64,000 bases of DNA from Bacillus_BD sp050389805. GTDB taxonomy: Bacteria > Bacillota > Bacilli > Bacillales > Cytobacillaceae. Every line of letters starts with the position of its first letter. Position 1 is the first letter of the stretch. Shown piece after piece: positions 1-8,079 of the stretch. The position numbers and the translations under genes are program-made. Where the stretch lies: positions 1,984,001-2,048,000 of the forward strand of contig NZ_CP130945.1 in assembly GCF_050389805.1 (NCBI RefSeq). The letters run 5' to 3'. The notes under the pieces are model-generated. The model was not told where the DNA came from, did no database searches, and saw only the letters and a program-made list of their open reading frames with translations.

Positions 1-357
1 CAAGAAGCTTTATCAATTGCGGACGAAGGAGAGTATGAAGGTTTACCGGAATGGCAACAAGCTGAAGTGAAGATAGCTTTTGATATCATAGACAGCATTG
101 ATAAGTATGTGGAACTACCTTCTCAGTTTGAAATGAATGATTATAAGATAATGGAAAGATTTTGCTATAGCCTTTCTGATGTTAAAATACAAGATAAATT
201 GCTCCATGCAATTCGGGGAAAGGGAGCGTTTAGAAGATTTAAAAACATTATTGATCAAATCGGTCTGACTAAACAATGGTATGAATACCGAGATGTTAAA
301 TATAAGGAAATAGCTATCGCCTTTTGCAAATTAAATAGCATTGACTATATAGAATAA
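1..357 (+). CDS. UPF0158 family protein (5' partial)
   Basis: The reading frame is open from the first base of the window, so the gene begins upstream; the GTG at 67 is only an internal codon. The visible C-terminal 118 residues have the layout of the UPF0158 family: an acidic start, then IRGKGAFRRFKN at the centre, then a WYEYRD segment and a C-terminal EIAIAFCK helix. No enzymatic function is established for this family and no catalytic residues can be named. A copy of the palindromic repeat R1 follows 14 bp after the stop. Family assignment is from recalled motif similarity and is fairly secure; function is unknown. Confidence 0.7.
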   Translation, partial: QEALSIADEGEYEGLPEWQQAEVKIAFDIIDSIDKYVELPSQFEMNDYKIMERFCYSLSDVKIQDKLLHAIRGKGAFRRFKNIIDQIGLTKQWYEYRDVKYKEIAIAFCKLNSIDYIE

Positions 358-370
358 GTTTACTTGGTTT

Positions 371-445
371 TGAGTCAAAGGGACAGGTCCCTTAACTCAC
401 GGAAAACACAAAAAATGAGTCAAGGAAGCTGTCACCAAGACTCTC
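371..445. repeat. R1 palindromic repeat, full-length, slightly decayed
   Basis: Copy of the dispersed R1 element: TGAGTC, GGGACAGGTCCC core, GACTCAC-like arm, an A-rich spacer, then a second TGAGTCAAGG arm ending in GACTC. The first hairpin here has TTAACTCA and the second arm is diverged (AGCTGTCACC), so this copy is degenerate. It lies between the UPF0158 gene and the next gene. Confidence 0.8.
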
Positions 446-565
446 ACAAGTCAGATTAGTGATATGGATGTTTTCATCCATTTACTGCCATCTTTTGTAC
501 CACAGTGAAAAAGGGGGCTAATGGAATCGTTACTGAAGAAAAAACAAATGAAAGGAGTAAGTAAG

Positions 566-1795
566 ATGAACATAAGGAAATTGCAAGAAATAATTGACCA
601 GACCATAAAAAAAGTATGGGTAACAAAAATTCGTCAAGATTATAAAACCTATTACTTACTAAAAGAGGATACTTTAAAAAATGCTCTTTATTACCATTTA
701 CGGACTGAACTTCATCATTTACTAGATTATTATAACTTAAGAATTTATACAGAATTTCATTACCAGGGTTTTATTTCTGATCTCGCGATTGTAAAACTCA
801 ATGATATTCCCGGTAATCATGACCATTTGAAAGAGGATGTTGAGTCTATTCTAGCTATCATTGAAGTGAAGTATAAGGGAAATGTAAATCTGAAGCCTTT
901 TGAGGATGATGTTCGAAAAATACAGCAGTACATAGAGAATGATACAGCGATCACTCAATATTATTTAGCCTTTGTTCACGAAGTAGAATATGAGTATATC
1001 GATGGTGATTCATGGTTGACGTTGGAACAAAAAGAATGGGCCAAGGCTAGATTAACAGAGTTATCAGGCTACTTTGTTGAAGAAACAGATGAAATGATTT
1101 GGACAGTTTTGTCTCACAATGATATGAATCAAGATTTTACTTCAGAAAATGGTATCACAAGGAATGTTCTAATAGAGGCTGCAAATGAATTTAATGAAGT
1201 TAAGTATTCAAAAGATCTTTACCATCACTTTTTAGAGAACGTTTCCAAAGAGAAGAGTGTAACACAGGAACTTAAAGAAGCCGTTAAGTATCTTATGTAT
1301 TGGAAATTAGGAAAAGTTTCAATGAAAAGAACACCAACAAGTGAACCTATTCAAGTAAAAGGTATCACGTATTATGTTTCAGGGACCACATCTTCTAATA
1401 GAATGGCAATTGATCATGCTTTAACAGAAGAAATGCTAGAATGTGGATTAAAGTTTCGGGATAATCAAATCGGATACGAAGTATTTAGAAGGAAGGCAGA
1501 TACTTTAACAAAGACATCCATCGTTCTTCCTACGTACTATATTCATATCTGGAATCCAGCACAATATCCAATATTGGATGTGAAAGTATGGAGAACGTAT
1601 AAGTGGAGCGTTGGCGAAGAAATTCACAAACAAACGAAACCACATTCATGGATTCATTACGAAGAATATACCAAATTCTTTAGAGGATTAGTGAAAGAGA
1701 CAGGTTTGGAATGGCGAATAGTAGATAAGGGATTATGGAGTATTGGCGACAAACTAAAAGAGGGTAATGTGCAAGATATGAAACTCAATGTTTAG
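566..1795 (+). CDS. Uncharacterised protein with possible PD-(D/E)XK nuclease-like N-terminal half
   Basis: The start is taken at the ATG at 566 because AAAGGAG at 551-557 lies 8 bp upstream; an earlier in-frame ATG at 521 has no comparable site. The 409-residue product has no signal peptide or membrane segment. In its N-terminal part, GFISDLAIV is followed about 25 residues later by ILAIIEVKYKG, the D...(E)xK spacing of the PD-(D/E)XK nuclease fold. The C-terminal half (YYVSG..., the repeated Trp/Tyr-rich segment IHIWNPAQYP) is not recognised. It sits 39 bp before a DUF6438 gene. A stand-alone nuclease or defence-related protein is possible, but only the motif supports it. Function unknown. 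Confidence 0.55.
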   Translation: MNIRKLQEIIDQTIKKVWVTKIRQDYKTYYLLKEDTLKNALYYHLRTELHHLLDYYNLRIYTEFHYQGFISDLAIVKLNDIPGNHDHLKEDVESILAIIEVKYKGNVNLKPFEDDVRKIQQYIENDTAITQYYLAFVHEVEYEYIDGDSWLTLEQKEWAKARLTELSGYFVEETDEMIWTVLSHNDMNQDFTSENGITRNVLIEAANEFNEVKYSKDLYHHFLENVSKEKSVTQELKEAVKYLMYWKLGKVSMKRTPTSEPIQVKGITYYVSGTTSSNRMAIDHALTEEMLECGLKFRDNQIGYEVFRRKADTLTKTSIVLPTYYIHIWNPAQYPILDVKVWRTYKWSVGEEIHKQTKPHSWIHYEEYTKFFRGLVKETGLEWRIVDKGLWSIGDKLKEGNVQDMKLNV

Positions 1796-1834
1796 CTATT
1801 GGCAAGAGAAATAGACTATAAGGGTGGTGAGAAA

Positions 1835-2443
1835 ATGTTTACGACAATCTTTTTGTCTAGGACGGTGTGCTACGGAACTTGTCCTGTGTATGACGTGGAA
1901 GTCACAAACGATGGTACGGTTAAATGGAATGGACATATGCACGTTGCATGCTTTGGTGAAGAAGAATTTAAGATTACAAAGAATAAAATCAAGAAAATAG
2001 AAACGTTATTGGAAGAATTCGACTATCGATCATTTAACTATCCTGAGCCAGATGTATTTGCGACTGACCATCCTTCCTGTATTACAAGGGTGGAGTTTTC
2101 AGATGGATATGTAAAAGAAATCGATCATTATTTAGGTGACACGGAGAGTAACATCAAAAAACAAAAACATACATTACATAATCTTGAGAAGTTTGAAAGG
2201 AAATTAGAGCAAATCATAGGCTTACGCAAGTACATTCATCATCCTCCGTTGTATTTGTATCTTTTGAAATCTCAGGGATACGAGGCAGTGGTTTGTGCTT
2301 CCAATCAAGATGAGGCGTTAAGTTGTGCCCAGTCTGAGTACCTTGATGATCAGTGGGAAATAAAGAAGCTTGGGAAAGATACATCAACAAGTGAGATGAT
2401 GGTTTACCCTTATATTGTGATAGGAAAAGAATTGAAGCAATGA
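1835..2443 (+). CDS. DUF6438 domain-containing protein
   Basis: GGTGGTGAG at 1823-1831 precedes the ATG at 1835; the 36-bp in-frame extension upstream has no better site. The first ~115 residues match the DUF6438 pattern: an N-terminal SRTVCYGTCPVYDVEV strand, NDGTVKWNG, and a conserved acidic/His segment (FATDHPSCITRVEF). The C-terminal ~65 residues form a separate region beginning YLLKSQGYEAVVCASNQDEAL, which resembles small Gly-Tyr-Glu-Ala (GYEA-type) domains and ends at KELKQ. No catalytic function is known for DUF6438. It probably belongs to a short cotranscribed group with the preceding gene. Confidence 0.6.
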   Translation: MFTTIFLSRTVCYGTCPVYDVEVTNDGTVKWNGHMHVACFGEEEFKITKNKIKKIETLLEEFDYRSFNYPEPDVFATDHPSCITRVEFSDGYVKEIDHYLGDTESNIKKQKHTLHNLEKFERKLEQIIGLRKYIHHPPLYLYLLKSQGYEAVVCASNQDEALSCAQSEYLDDQWEIKKLGKDTSTSEMMVYPYIVIGKELKQ

Positions 2444-2565
2444 ACAAACATAAAAATGTAGATGCACGTATGTAAGAGCAGTCAATAAAGCAAAACAATT
2501 ATTTGAAAATAAACATAAACACATCCATGACAAACTTCTTCGAAGATAAAAAAGGAGTAGATGAA

Positions 2566-3225
2566 ATGGAGTTTATCAATGCTGAACGATTAAAGGCTGA
2601 ATTTGAAGTTGAAGGGAGCTTTTATACCGTAGCTATGGGTGGGAAGGTTTTCGAATGTAGAAATTATGCCCAAGTCTATCGAAAAGGTAGAAAAAATCAG
2701 GACTATTATGATGCTGTATTTGTTTTGGTGAATCCCGGTTTATGTACACCAAATCAATCAACTTACCAAATCCCACAAATTAGTGCGGGTGAGTCTCCTC
2801 CATTACGCTATATTCTCTCTAAAACAGATAACACTCAGTACCAAGTAATGCGACTGATGCAATTGAAGCATTGGAATAAGGTGTTGTTACTAAATCTTTC
2901 CGACATTCGTGCCGGAAACTTAATAGAATTTAAAGAAAAACTTCTTGAAGCTAGTAGGGTAGGATTTAATTGCCATAGCATTTTTTCATCTTCAAGATTA
3001 AAAAAGTTGTAGCAAGTAATTGCAGCATGTAAAGGTCCAGTTATTTTGGCTTGGGGTACTGATCCAAAAGTGAAAAATTTAGCAAAATTAGCATTAGATG
3101 TTTTACCACATAATAAGATTGTCGGGATGGCATATAATAAACAACCCTATTATTACCATGCCAGTCCACCCCCAAAAGAAGGGAAAGTAAGATGGTTAGA
3201 ATATATGAACGATAAAATTTCATGA
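2566..3225 (+). pseudogene. DUF1643-like gene interrupted by an in-frame TAG
   Basis: The ATG at 2566 has AAAGGAG 8 bp upstream. The frame reads 148 codons, meets a TAG at 3010-3012, and then stays open in the same frame to TGA at 3223-3225. The downstream part (GPVILAWGTDPKVKNLA ... KVRWLEYMNDK) continues the family pattern: VFVLVNPGLC and LLLNLSDIRAGN before the stop and LAWG after it match DUF1643-type proteins, where a conserved NP motif, an N-L segment and a late AWG motif occur. The simplest reading is a nonsense mutation in a formerly ~219-residue gene. A sequencing error or readthrough cannot be excluded from one sequence. Confidence 0.6.
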
Positions 3226-3395
3226 GACGAGGGGAGTAATAAATATCCCCCAAAAATGATTTCAGTAGAGATTAATTGAAAAAACTTGTAATTTTTTTGA
3301 TTAGGACAGATTTTATTAGTTATAAACCTAAAAATAAGTCGTTAAATAACAGGGGTGCCACTTAAATAGGGTTTTATCAAAATGGAGGTATATGG

Positions 3396-3812
3396 ATGTA
3401 TAACCACTCTTATCCCAAGAAAATCAATACCGCTTTTATAAAAACTGTTGCAACTAATTATGAGATTGATCTGGACTTCAATAGAAAAGAAGGATATTCA
3501 ATTTTATTAAAGAGTGTACCTCAAAAGCGATGGATGATGATTGATATGAACGATCAACCGAATGAACAATCTCCACACTTGATTGTTGTTATTGACATTA
3601 AGCCTAACAGCATAAATGAGGATGAAGTCGAACAATTAACCCAGCTTCCTATAAAAACAAATAGAAAACGAGAAACATGTTTTTGGATAAACCAAAATCG
3701 GGATGCCATACATCTGATGTTCTGTGATGATCACCTTGCTTATTATGATTTTAATAATGATCGGTTTTTACAATTTTTAGAGCAAGTGTACCTATCTTTT
3801 AAGGCTAGATAA
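3396..3812 (+). CDS. Uncharacterised 138-residue protein
   Basis: The ATG at 3396 follows GGAGG at 3384-3388. The product is soluble, without a signal peptide or membrane helix. It alternates beta-like stretches (YSILLKSVPQKRWMMIDM, HLIVVIDIKP) with polar segments and ends in a Phe/Tyr-rich helix (FLQFLEQVYLSF). I do not recognise the family. It stands alone, separated from the next gene by 61 bp, and could share a transcript with the TPR gene downstream. Confidence 0.5.
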   Translation: MYNHSYPKKINTAFIKTVATNYEIDLDFNRKEGYSILLKSVPQKRWMMIDMNDQPNEQSPHLIVVIDIKPNSINEDEVEQLTQLPIKTNRKRETCFWINQNRDAIHLMFCDDHLAYYDFNNDRFLQFLEQVYLSFKAR

Positions 3813-3873
3813 TAGGGAAGGACTTGGAACAAATTCAATAAAATGTCTCAAACGAACAAAGGGAGGTACACCC

Positions 3874-4863
3874 ATGGAAACCATACAACACCTAACACAA
3901 CAGCTCGAGGAGTGGGAGGATATGCAGGGAATTGATGATGAAGAGGATGAGCAGGAATGGATTCAGGCGGGGATTACCCTTTATGAGAAATGTATTCAAG
4001 TAGATAAAGAGAATAAAAGTGAATACTTACAAGCTTTATCGCGGTTGTATTTAAATCTTGGCAGAAATGAAAAAATGAAGTTTTCTAATTTTGACCGCGC
4101 TGTTCGTATCTTAAAGCAGGCGACATACATTGATCCAAAGGACCCTCGGCCATGCTATCATCTTTCCTTTTTGTTAGAAAAGCAGAATAATGATGAAGGA
4201 GCCTTATTTTATGCAGAACGTGCGATTAAACTAGGATTGGATGACAAGGCGACAGATAAGTTGTATTGCAATATGGCACTCTGTTATTTCAAGCTCCTGT
4301 TTGTTACAGATGCTTATCAATATTTGCTTAAGGTAGAAGAAAAAGCAAAGCATGATCCAACCCTAGCCATTTTTCTAAAGCCTTACCAAGCAAAAATAAA
4401 GGTTTCCAAAAAGAAGGGATATGTGCCACTTTCACAGCAGCATGGTACCTTAATTGAAACTGAAGAGGAAATTGAAAACAGTGTCTCAAACGGAGAGAGG
4501 GTAGTTTTAATCATTCATCCTTATCAGACCGAATTGAACGGGGAAGTGGAAAGTGTGCCGTTTTCACCCGTAAACACGCAAATTTTAGAAGCTATTATGC
4601 TAAGTGAAGAAGGGCTATCCATTCCTCAGATTGCAGATGTTCTATGGGGCTATAATTCCATTGATATGTCGGATTCATATGTTCCGAGAATGATCAATAA
4701 GATTCGTTCTGACATCAAAAAAGCGACAGGTATAGAGGGGAAACAGCTTTTAAAAACAGCTGGAAATAAATATCTATGGGATCATGAACGGTTAAAGGGA
4801 AGTATTCATTATAGAAATAGGAGGCGTGGCTCACGCTCTCGGGAGGGGATTACAATTTTGTAA
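3874..4863 (+). CDS. TPR protein with C-terminal OmpR-type winged-helix domain
   Basis: The 329-residue product starts with a very acidic helix. At about residues 45-165 it has three to four TPR-like helix pairs (for example YLQALSRLYLNLG, CYHLSFLLEKQNNDEGALFYAERAIKLGL). Residues ~228-300 (QILEAIMLSEEGLSIPQIAD ... YVPRMINKIRSDIKK) have the pattern of the winged-helix domain of OmpR-type or SARP-like regulators, ending with a K-Y-L-W hairpin. The tail is Arg-rich. TPR repeats usually mediate protein contacts and this wing-helix usually binds DNA, so a transcription factor gated by a protein or peptide partner is plausible; this is inference. Its stop codon lies inside a terminator hairpin. Confidence 0.6.
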   Translation: METIQHLTQQLEEWEDMQGIDDEEDEQEWIQAGITLYEKCIQVDKENKSEYLQALSRLYLNLGRNEKMKFSNFDRAVRILKQATYIDPKDPRPCYHLSFLLEKQNNDEGALFYAERAIKLGLDDKATDKLYCNMALCYFKLLFVTDAYQYLLKVEEKAKHDPTLAIFLKPYQAKIKVSKKKGYVPLSQQHGTLIETEEEIENSVSNGERVVLIIHPYQTELNGEVESVPFSPVNTQILEAIMLSEEGLSIPQIADVLWGYNSIDMSDSYVPRMINKIRSDIKKATGIEGKQLLKTAGNKYLWDHERLKGSIHYRNRRRGSRSREGITIL

Positions 4864-4876
4864 TCCTCTTTGTTTT
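4843..4876 (+). terminator. Rho-independent terminator overlapping a stop codon
   Basis: GAGGGGATTACA and TGTAATCCTCTTTG form a stem around a short ATTT loop, followed by TTTGTTTT. The TAA of the upstream gene (4861-4863) lies in the 3' arm, so the last codons form part of the hairpin. Confidence 0.75.
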
Positions 4877-4909
4877 ATACTTAGGGTAACAAATGAGGAG
4901 GCGATATAA

Positions 4910-5698
4910 ATGAAATCAAATTTATTATCATTGGAATTAATGGATGGTCAGGAAAGATTAGCGGAGGCATTGGAAATGAGGGGCTTTTTAGTCGAAAAGC
5001 AGGGACCATTTTTAATATTAGGAAATGGCAGTGCGGCTTCAGATTTTACAGATCTAAAGGCGCTATTATCAAAGTTAAATATTCCAATTTTCTGGAATGG
5101 AGACAGATTTCAATTACTTGTAAACCGATTCCCCGTAATGATGATGAAAAAAATTACAACGCACAGAGGGGCCGAGTTTCCAGTTAGCATGAATGGATAT
5201 CATTTCAAATGGAGAGCTTTTGTCAATCGGAAGCATGGATTAAAAGTAGATACGATGAAATTAGACCCCTATATTGCTAGCTTAGTAAAAGCAGTAAACG
5301 GTGCCGGGTTTTCTTGCCTAGCAGGTTGTGATGGTCATCTAAGACATGCGCCTAACCTACAGTTTTCGGGCGTTTATAACGGAGCTTGGTTTCAGATCAT
5401 CCAAAAGGAATACCTTAGCGGTTTGACATTAAATTACATTTGGGAAGTGGAATACAAAGGCGGATCAGGCTCAAGGCTAGTGGCGAGAAAAATTGATTCA
5501 GAGCAATGGGATATGAAAAAAATCTATGAAGATACGTTAACGATGGCCTATAAACTAAAGGAACATTCCGCAGAAATAAAGGATAGAAAAGCCACTAGCT
5601 TTAAGAGAAATCAAAAAATGAAAGAAGTGGCAGAAACCTATCGTCTAAATGGTCAATTTGAGGATTTGGTTGATTGGATGGAGAAGGAAAGCCGATGA
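4910..5698 (+). CDS. Uncharacterised protein whose stop codon is supplied by an R1 repeat
   Basis: The ATG at 4910 follows GAGGAGG with good spacing. The 262-residue soluble product has an N-terminal domain (LEMRGFLVEKQGPFLILGNG, then FWNGDRFQLLVNRFP) and a central segment with conserved-looking Cys/His/Asp residues (GFSCLAGCDGHLRHAPNLQF), suggestive of a metal or active site, followed by a basic helical tail. I do not recognise the family. The TGA stop at 5696-5698 is the first three bases of the downstream R1 repeat, so the C-terminus may have been altered by insertion of that repeat. Confidence 0.55.
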   Translation: MKSNLLSLELMDGQERLAEALEMRGFLVEKQGPFLILGNGSAASDFTDLKALLSKLNIPIFWNGDRFQLLVNRFPVMMMKKITTHRGAEFPVSMNGYHFKWRAFVNRKHGLKVDTMKLDPYIASLVKAVNGAGFSCLAGCDGHLRHAPNLQFSGVYNGAWFQIIQKEYLSGLTLNYIWEVEYKGGSGSRLVARKIDSEQWDMKKIYEDTLTMAYKLKEHSAEIKDRKATSFKRNQKMKEVAETYRLNGQFEDLVDWMEKESR

Positions 5699-5770
5699 GT
5701 CAGAGGGACAGGTTCCGTGACTCACGTAAAACCCAAAAAATGAGTCAAGGAACCTGTCCCCTTGACTCAT
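5696..5770. repeat. R1 palindromic repeat, full-length
   Basis: Two hairpin units: TGAGTCAGAGGGACAGG...GTGACTCA, then a spacer with CCCAAAAAA, then TGAGTCAAGG...CCTTGACTCA. The inner GGGACAGGTTCC of unit one is also complementary to GGAACCTGTCCC of unit two, so the whole element can fold as one long hairpin. It separates two convergent genes and may act as a bidirectional terminator. Confidence 0.85.
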
Positions 5771-5776
5771 ACTCTG

Positions 5777-6973
5777 CTAACTCGCTTGGGAATACATTTT
5801 TTGTTTTGCAGTTTTTTTCCCATGCAGTGAAAAGTATAAAAAGATACATAGGAAAACGACTATGGCTGACATTAAATATACTCCACGGAAGCCGAACAAT
5901 GGAATGAGGGAACCTAATAGAAACGGCCCCATTCCAACTCCTAAGTCCATACATATAAGAAAAGTGGAAGTCGCAAGTCCTATCCGGTGTTGTGGAGCTT
6001 CTTTTATGGCGATAACTTGAAAGCAGGATTGCATCGTTCCAAATCCAAGTGCAATGAAAGCACTCGCCAAGAGAAGGGTGAAGCTATTGTATGATTGACT
6101 AAGAATCAATAGACCTGTCGCAAATGAAAGGATGGCCGGATAAACAACAAAGTTATCTCCTTTTTTATCTAATAATTTACCAGTGATAGGTCTCGAGATT
6201 AAGAGAACAATTGAATAGACAAGAAAGAAGAAACTTGCTGCTTCTATTAAATTGATTTCAGTTGCATATGCCGATATAAAAGATAAGATTCCTGAATAGA
6301 CAAATCCCATGATGGTGATCATGATTGAAATAGGAACGGCTTTTTTCTCAAAGAAGTTTGATAGTTTAAACCCTTTCAAGGAATGGTGCTGGTCATCTGT
6401 CAGCACTGTCCGTGGGATTTTTAAAAATAATGAGATGATCACACTCATCATAGAAAGAATGGTACATACGATAAAGATCATAGAGAAGTCTGCATGCTGG
6501 CTAATATATAGGCCAAGGAATGGACCAATCGATGTTGCTAGTGTACTACTTAATGAAAAGTAACCAATGCCTTCTCCGCGACGTTCCTTAGGAATAATAT
6601 CCATTAAAACGGTTGCTAAAGCCGTTGTTGATATGCCGAATGCAGACCCATGAATGAAGCGAATAAACAATAATAGATACAGATTCGTGACAGTAAAATA
6701 GAGCAGAGTTGCTGCCAAAAATAAAAAAAGTCCTGCAAACAGCACTTTTTGACGTCCGATTGTTTCCATATACCGACCAGTAAAGAGACGAGAAAAAACA
6801 GCTCCAATGACGAAGATGCTAGCTGCAAGACCCGCCATACTTTCTGACGCATTAAATTGTTCAATGGCATATACAGCTAATGTTGTCACTAGTAAGAAAT
6901 AGACTAATGAAATAAAAAAAGACGCAGAAGACATGATAATAAAGTCTTTCGTCCACAGTTTTGTTTGTTTCAA
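5777..6973 (-). CDS. MFS transporter (drug/metabolite exporter type)
   Basis: The start is taken as the TTG at 6973 because GGAGG lies 7-8 bp upstream; the longer frame to 6988 would overlap that site. The ~398-residue protein has about 12 predicted membrane helices split by a basic cytoplasmic loop (FLKIPRTVLTDDQHHSLKGF), with the MFS motif-A-like segment GRYMETIGRQK after helix 2 and SRPITGKLLDKKG in the second half. It is clearly paralogous to the MFS gene at 10614-11822: both open with LWTKEFI/LWTKDFI and share RRGEGIGYFS. Export of a small hydrophobic or aromatic compound is likely, substrate unknown. It lies directly downstream of, and codirectional with, the TetR gene. Confidence 0.85.
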   Translation of the reverse strand: MKQTKLWTKDFIIMSSASFFISLVYFLLVTTLAVYAIEQFNASESMAGLAASIFVIGAVFSRLFTGRYMETIGRQKVLFAGLFLFLAATLLYFTVTNLYLLLFIRFIHGSAFGISTTALATVLMDIIPKERRGEGIGYFSLSSTLATSIGPFLGLYISQHADFSMIFIVCTILSMMSVIISLFLKIPRTVLTDDQHHSLKGFKLSNFFEKKAVPISIMITIMGFVYSGILSFISAYATEINLIEAASFFFLVYSIVLLISRPITGKLLDKKGDNFVVYPAILSFATGLLILSQSYNSFTLLLASAFIALGFGTMQSCFQVIAIKEAPQHRIGLATSTFLICMDLGVGMGPFLLGSLIPLFGFRGVYLMSAIVVFLCIFLYFSLHGKKTAKQKMYSQAS

Positions 6974-7140
6974 TGATACTGCCTCCAACTTTGTTATGAT
7001 ATTAATGATAATAGTAACTATGTAAACAGCCTTCTTTTTCCTTTGTCGATTGGTTAACTATCTATAATTTATTCATTATAATACACCTTTTTATCTCTTC
7101 CTCGTATTTCTTTTACTAAATTAGTAATTATATTGCCTTT

Positions 7141-7168
7141 TGAGTCAGAGGGACAGGTCCCTTGACTC
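7141..7168. repeat. R1 palindromic repeat, single hairpin
   Basis: TGAGTC, GGGACAGGTCCC and TTGACTC form one hairpin unit only. It ends one base before the TAA stop of the TetR gene on the minus strand. Confidence 0.8.
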
Positions 7169-7169
7169 T

Positions 7170-7802
7170 TTATACAGTAATGGCTTTCATATAAAGTCGT
7201 GTACCAATTTCGGCTAGTGCATTTTTACTCAAAGGATGATTTTTCATTCCTTGTTGTAAGTTAACCGAGGAAATGATACCAAAAAATGTTCTTAAGAGAA
7301 GTTCTGACGGAATTTCCCCATCAATCACACCCCTAGATTTACCCTCCTCAAGTAACGGGATTAAATAATCTGCTAAAGTCTGTTCAATGTTCTTGAGTTC
7401 TTTTTGCTTACTTTTTAGGAATATTGGAAGTTCTCCTAAGGAGGAGATGAAGGATAGAGAAAATACTGAATCCCTTTTTAAAAAATTTAAGATACACATA
7501 TGAATAATGGACTCTATCTTTTTGATTATAGGAAGGTCAGTCGAAATCAATTGATCCAAATCCTTAAGAAAACTAGGCAAATGACGGAAAAATAGTGAAA
7601 AGACAAGATCTTCTTTTGACTTAAAATGTCTATAGAGTGTAACTTTACTAATTCCAACGCGAGATGCTACTTCATCCATAGACATATCATAATAACCCTT
7701 TTCTGATAAAATTTCTTCAGTAATTTGAAAGATATAGTCTTCACGTTCTTTTTGGATTTGTTTTCTAGAAAATGGTCCCATCATAAACTCAGTCCTTATC
7801 AT
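7170..7802 (-). CDS. TetR/AcrR family transcriptional regulator
   Basis: The 210-residue protein has the typical TetR length and N-terminal helix-turn-helix: EEILSEKGYYDMSMDEVASRV, then GISKVTLYRHFKSKEDL, at residues ~28-65. The rest is an all-helical ligand/dimerisation domain. The ATG at 7802 is the longest start; the ATG at 7784, preceded by AAGGA, is also possible. It is divergent from an FAD monooxygenase gene, and perfect palindromes lie at 7850-7864 and 8031-8045 in the shared region, one near each gene. Family knowledge suggests ligand-relieved repression of itself and the monooxygenase-esterase-exporter genes; that is inference. Confidence 0.9.
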   Translation of the reverse strand: MIRTEFMMGPFSRKQIQKEREDYIFQITEEILSEKGYYDMSMDEVASRVGISKVTLYRHFKSKEDLVFSLFFRHLPSFLKDLDQLISTDLPIIKKIESIIHMCILNFLKRDSVFSLSFISSLGELPIFLKSKQKELKNIEQTLADYLIPLLEEGKSRGVIDGEIPSELLLRTFFGIISSVNLQQGMKNHPLSKNALAEIGTRLYMKAITV

Positions 7803-7849
7803 GATTTATATTTTAGGTAGAAGGAATCGGACTATTCCGTCTAATTTGC

Positions 7850-7864
7850 TGTACTAGCAGTACA
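7850..7864. promoter_or_regulatory. Candidate TetR operator 1
   Basis: TGTACTAGCAGTACA is a perfect inverted repeat (6-bp arms around AGC), about 48 bp upstream of the TetR start. The arms are identical to those of the second site at 8031-8045. This spacing and symmetry fit a TetR dimer site. Confidence 0.7.
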
Positions 7865-7982
7865 ACTTTATACCTAACTTTCATTATATTTAGAGTTAAG
7901 AAAAAATCAAGAATTCAGTAATATAGCCTCATCATCCAATTTAGTCGTTTCGAATGAATTTCTATTTTTTCAAAAAAATCCT

Positions 7983-8012
7983 TTGAAATTTAAACTTTTA
8001 TATTAGTAAGAT
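7983..8012 (+). promoter_or_regulatory. Candidate sigma-A promoter of the monooxygenase gene
   Basis: TTGAAA at 7983-7988 and TAAGAT at 8007-8012 are separated by 18 bp. Transcription would start just upstream of the palindrome at 8031-8045, so a bound repressor would block initiation or escape. Confidence 0.45.
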
Positions 8013-8030
8013 GAACTTGTGGTTTTAAAG

Positions 8031-8045
8031 TGTACTGATAGTACA
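8031..8045. promoter_or_regulatory. Candidate TetR operator 2
   Basis: TGTACTGATAGTACA has the same TGTACT/AGTACA arms as operator 1 and extends to a 17-bp perfect inverted repeat when the flanking G and C are included (8030-8046). It lies 35 bp before the monooxygenase start. Confidence 0.75.
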
Positions 8046-8079
8046 CAAACCCAATTTTCACTTTGGAGGGAAGTTATTT

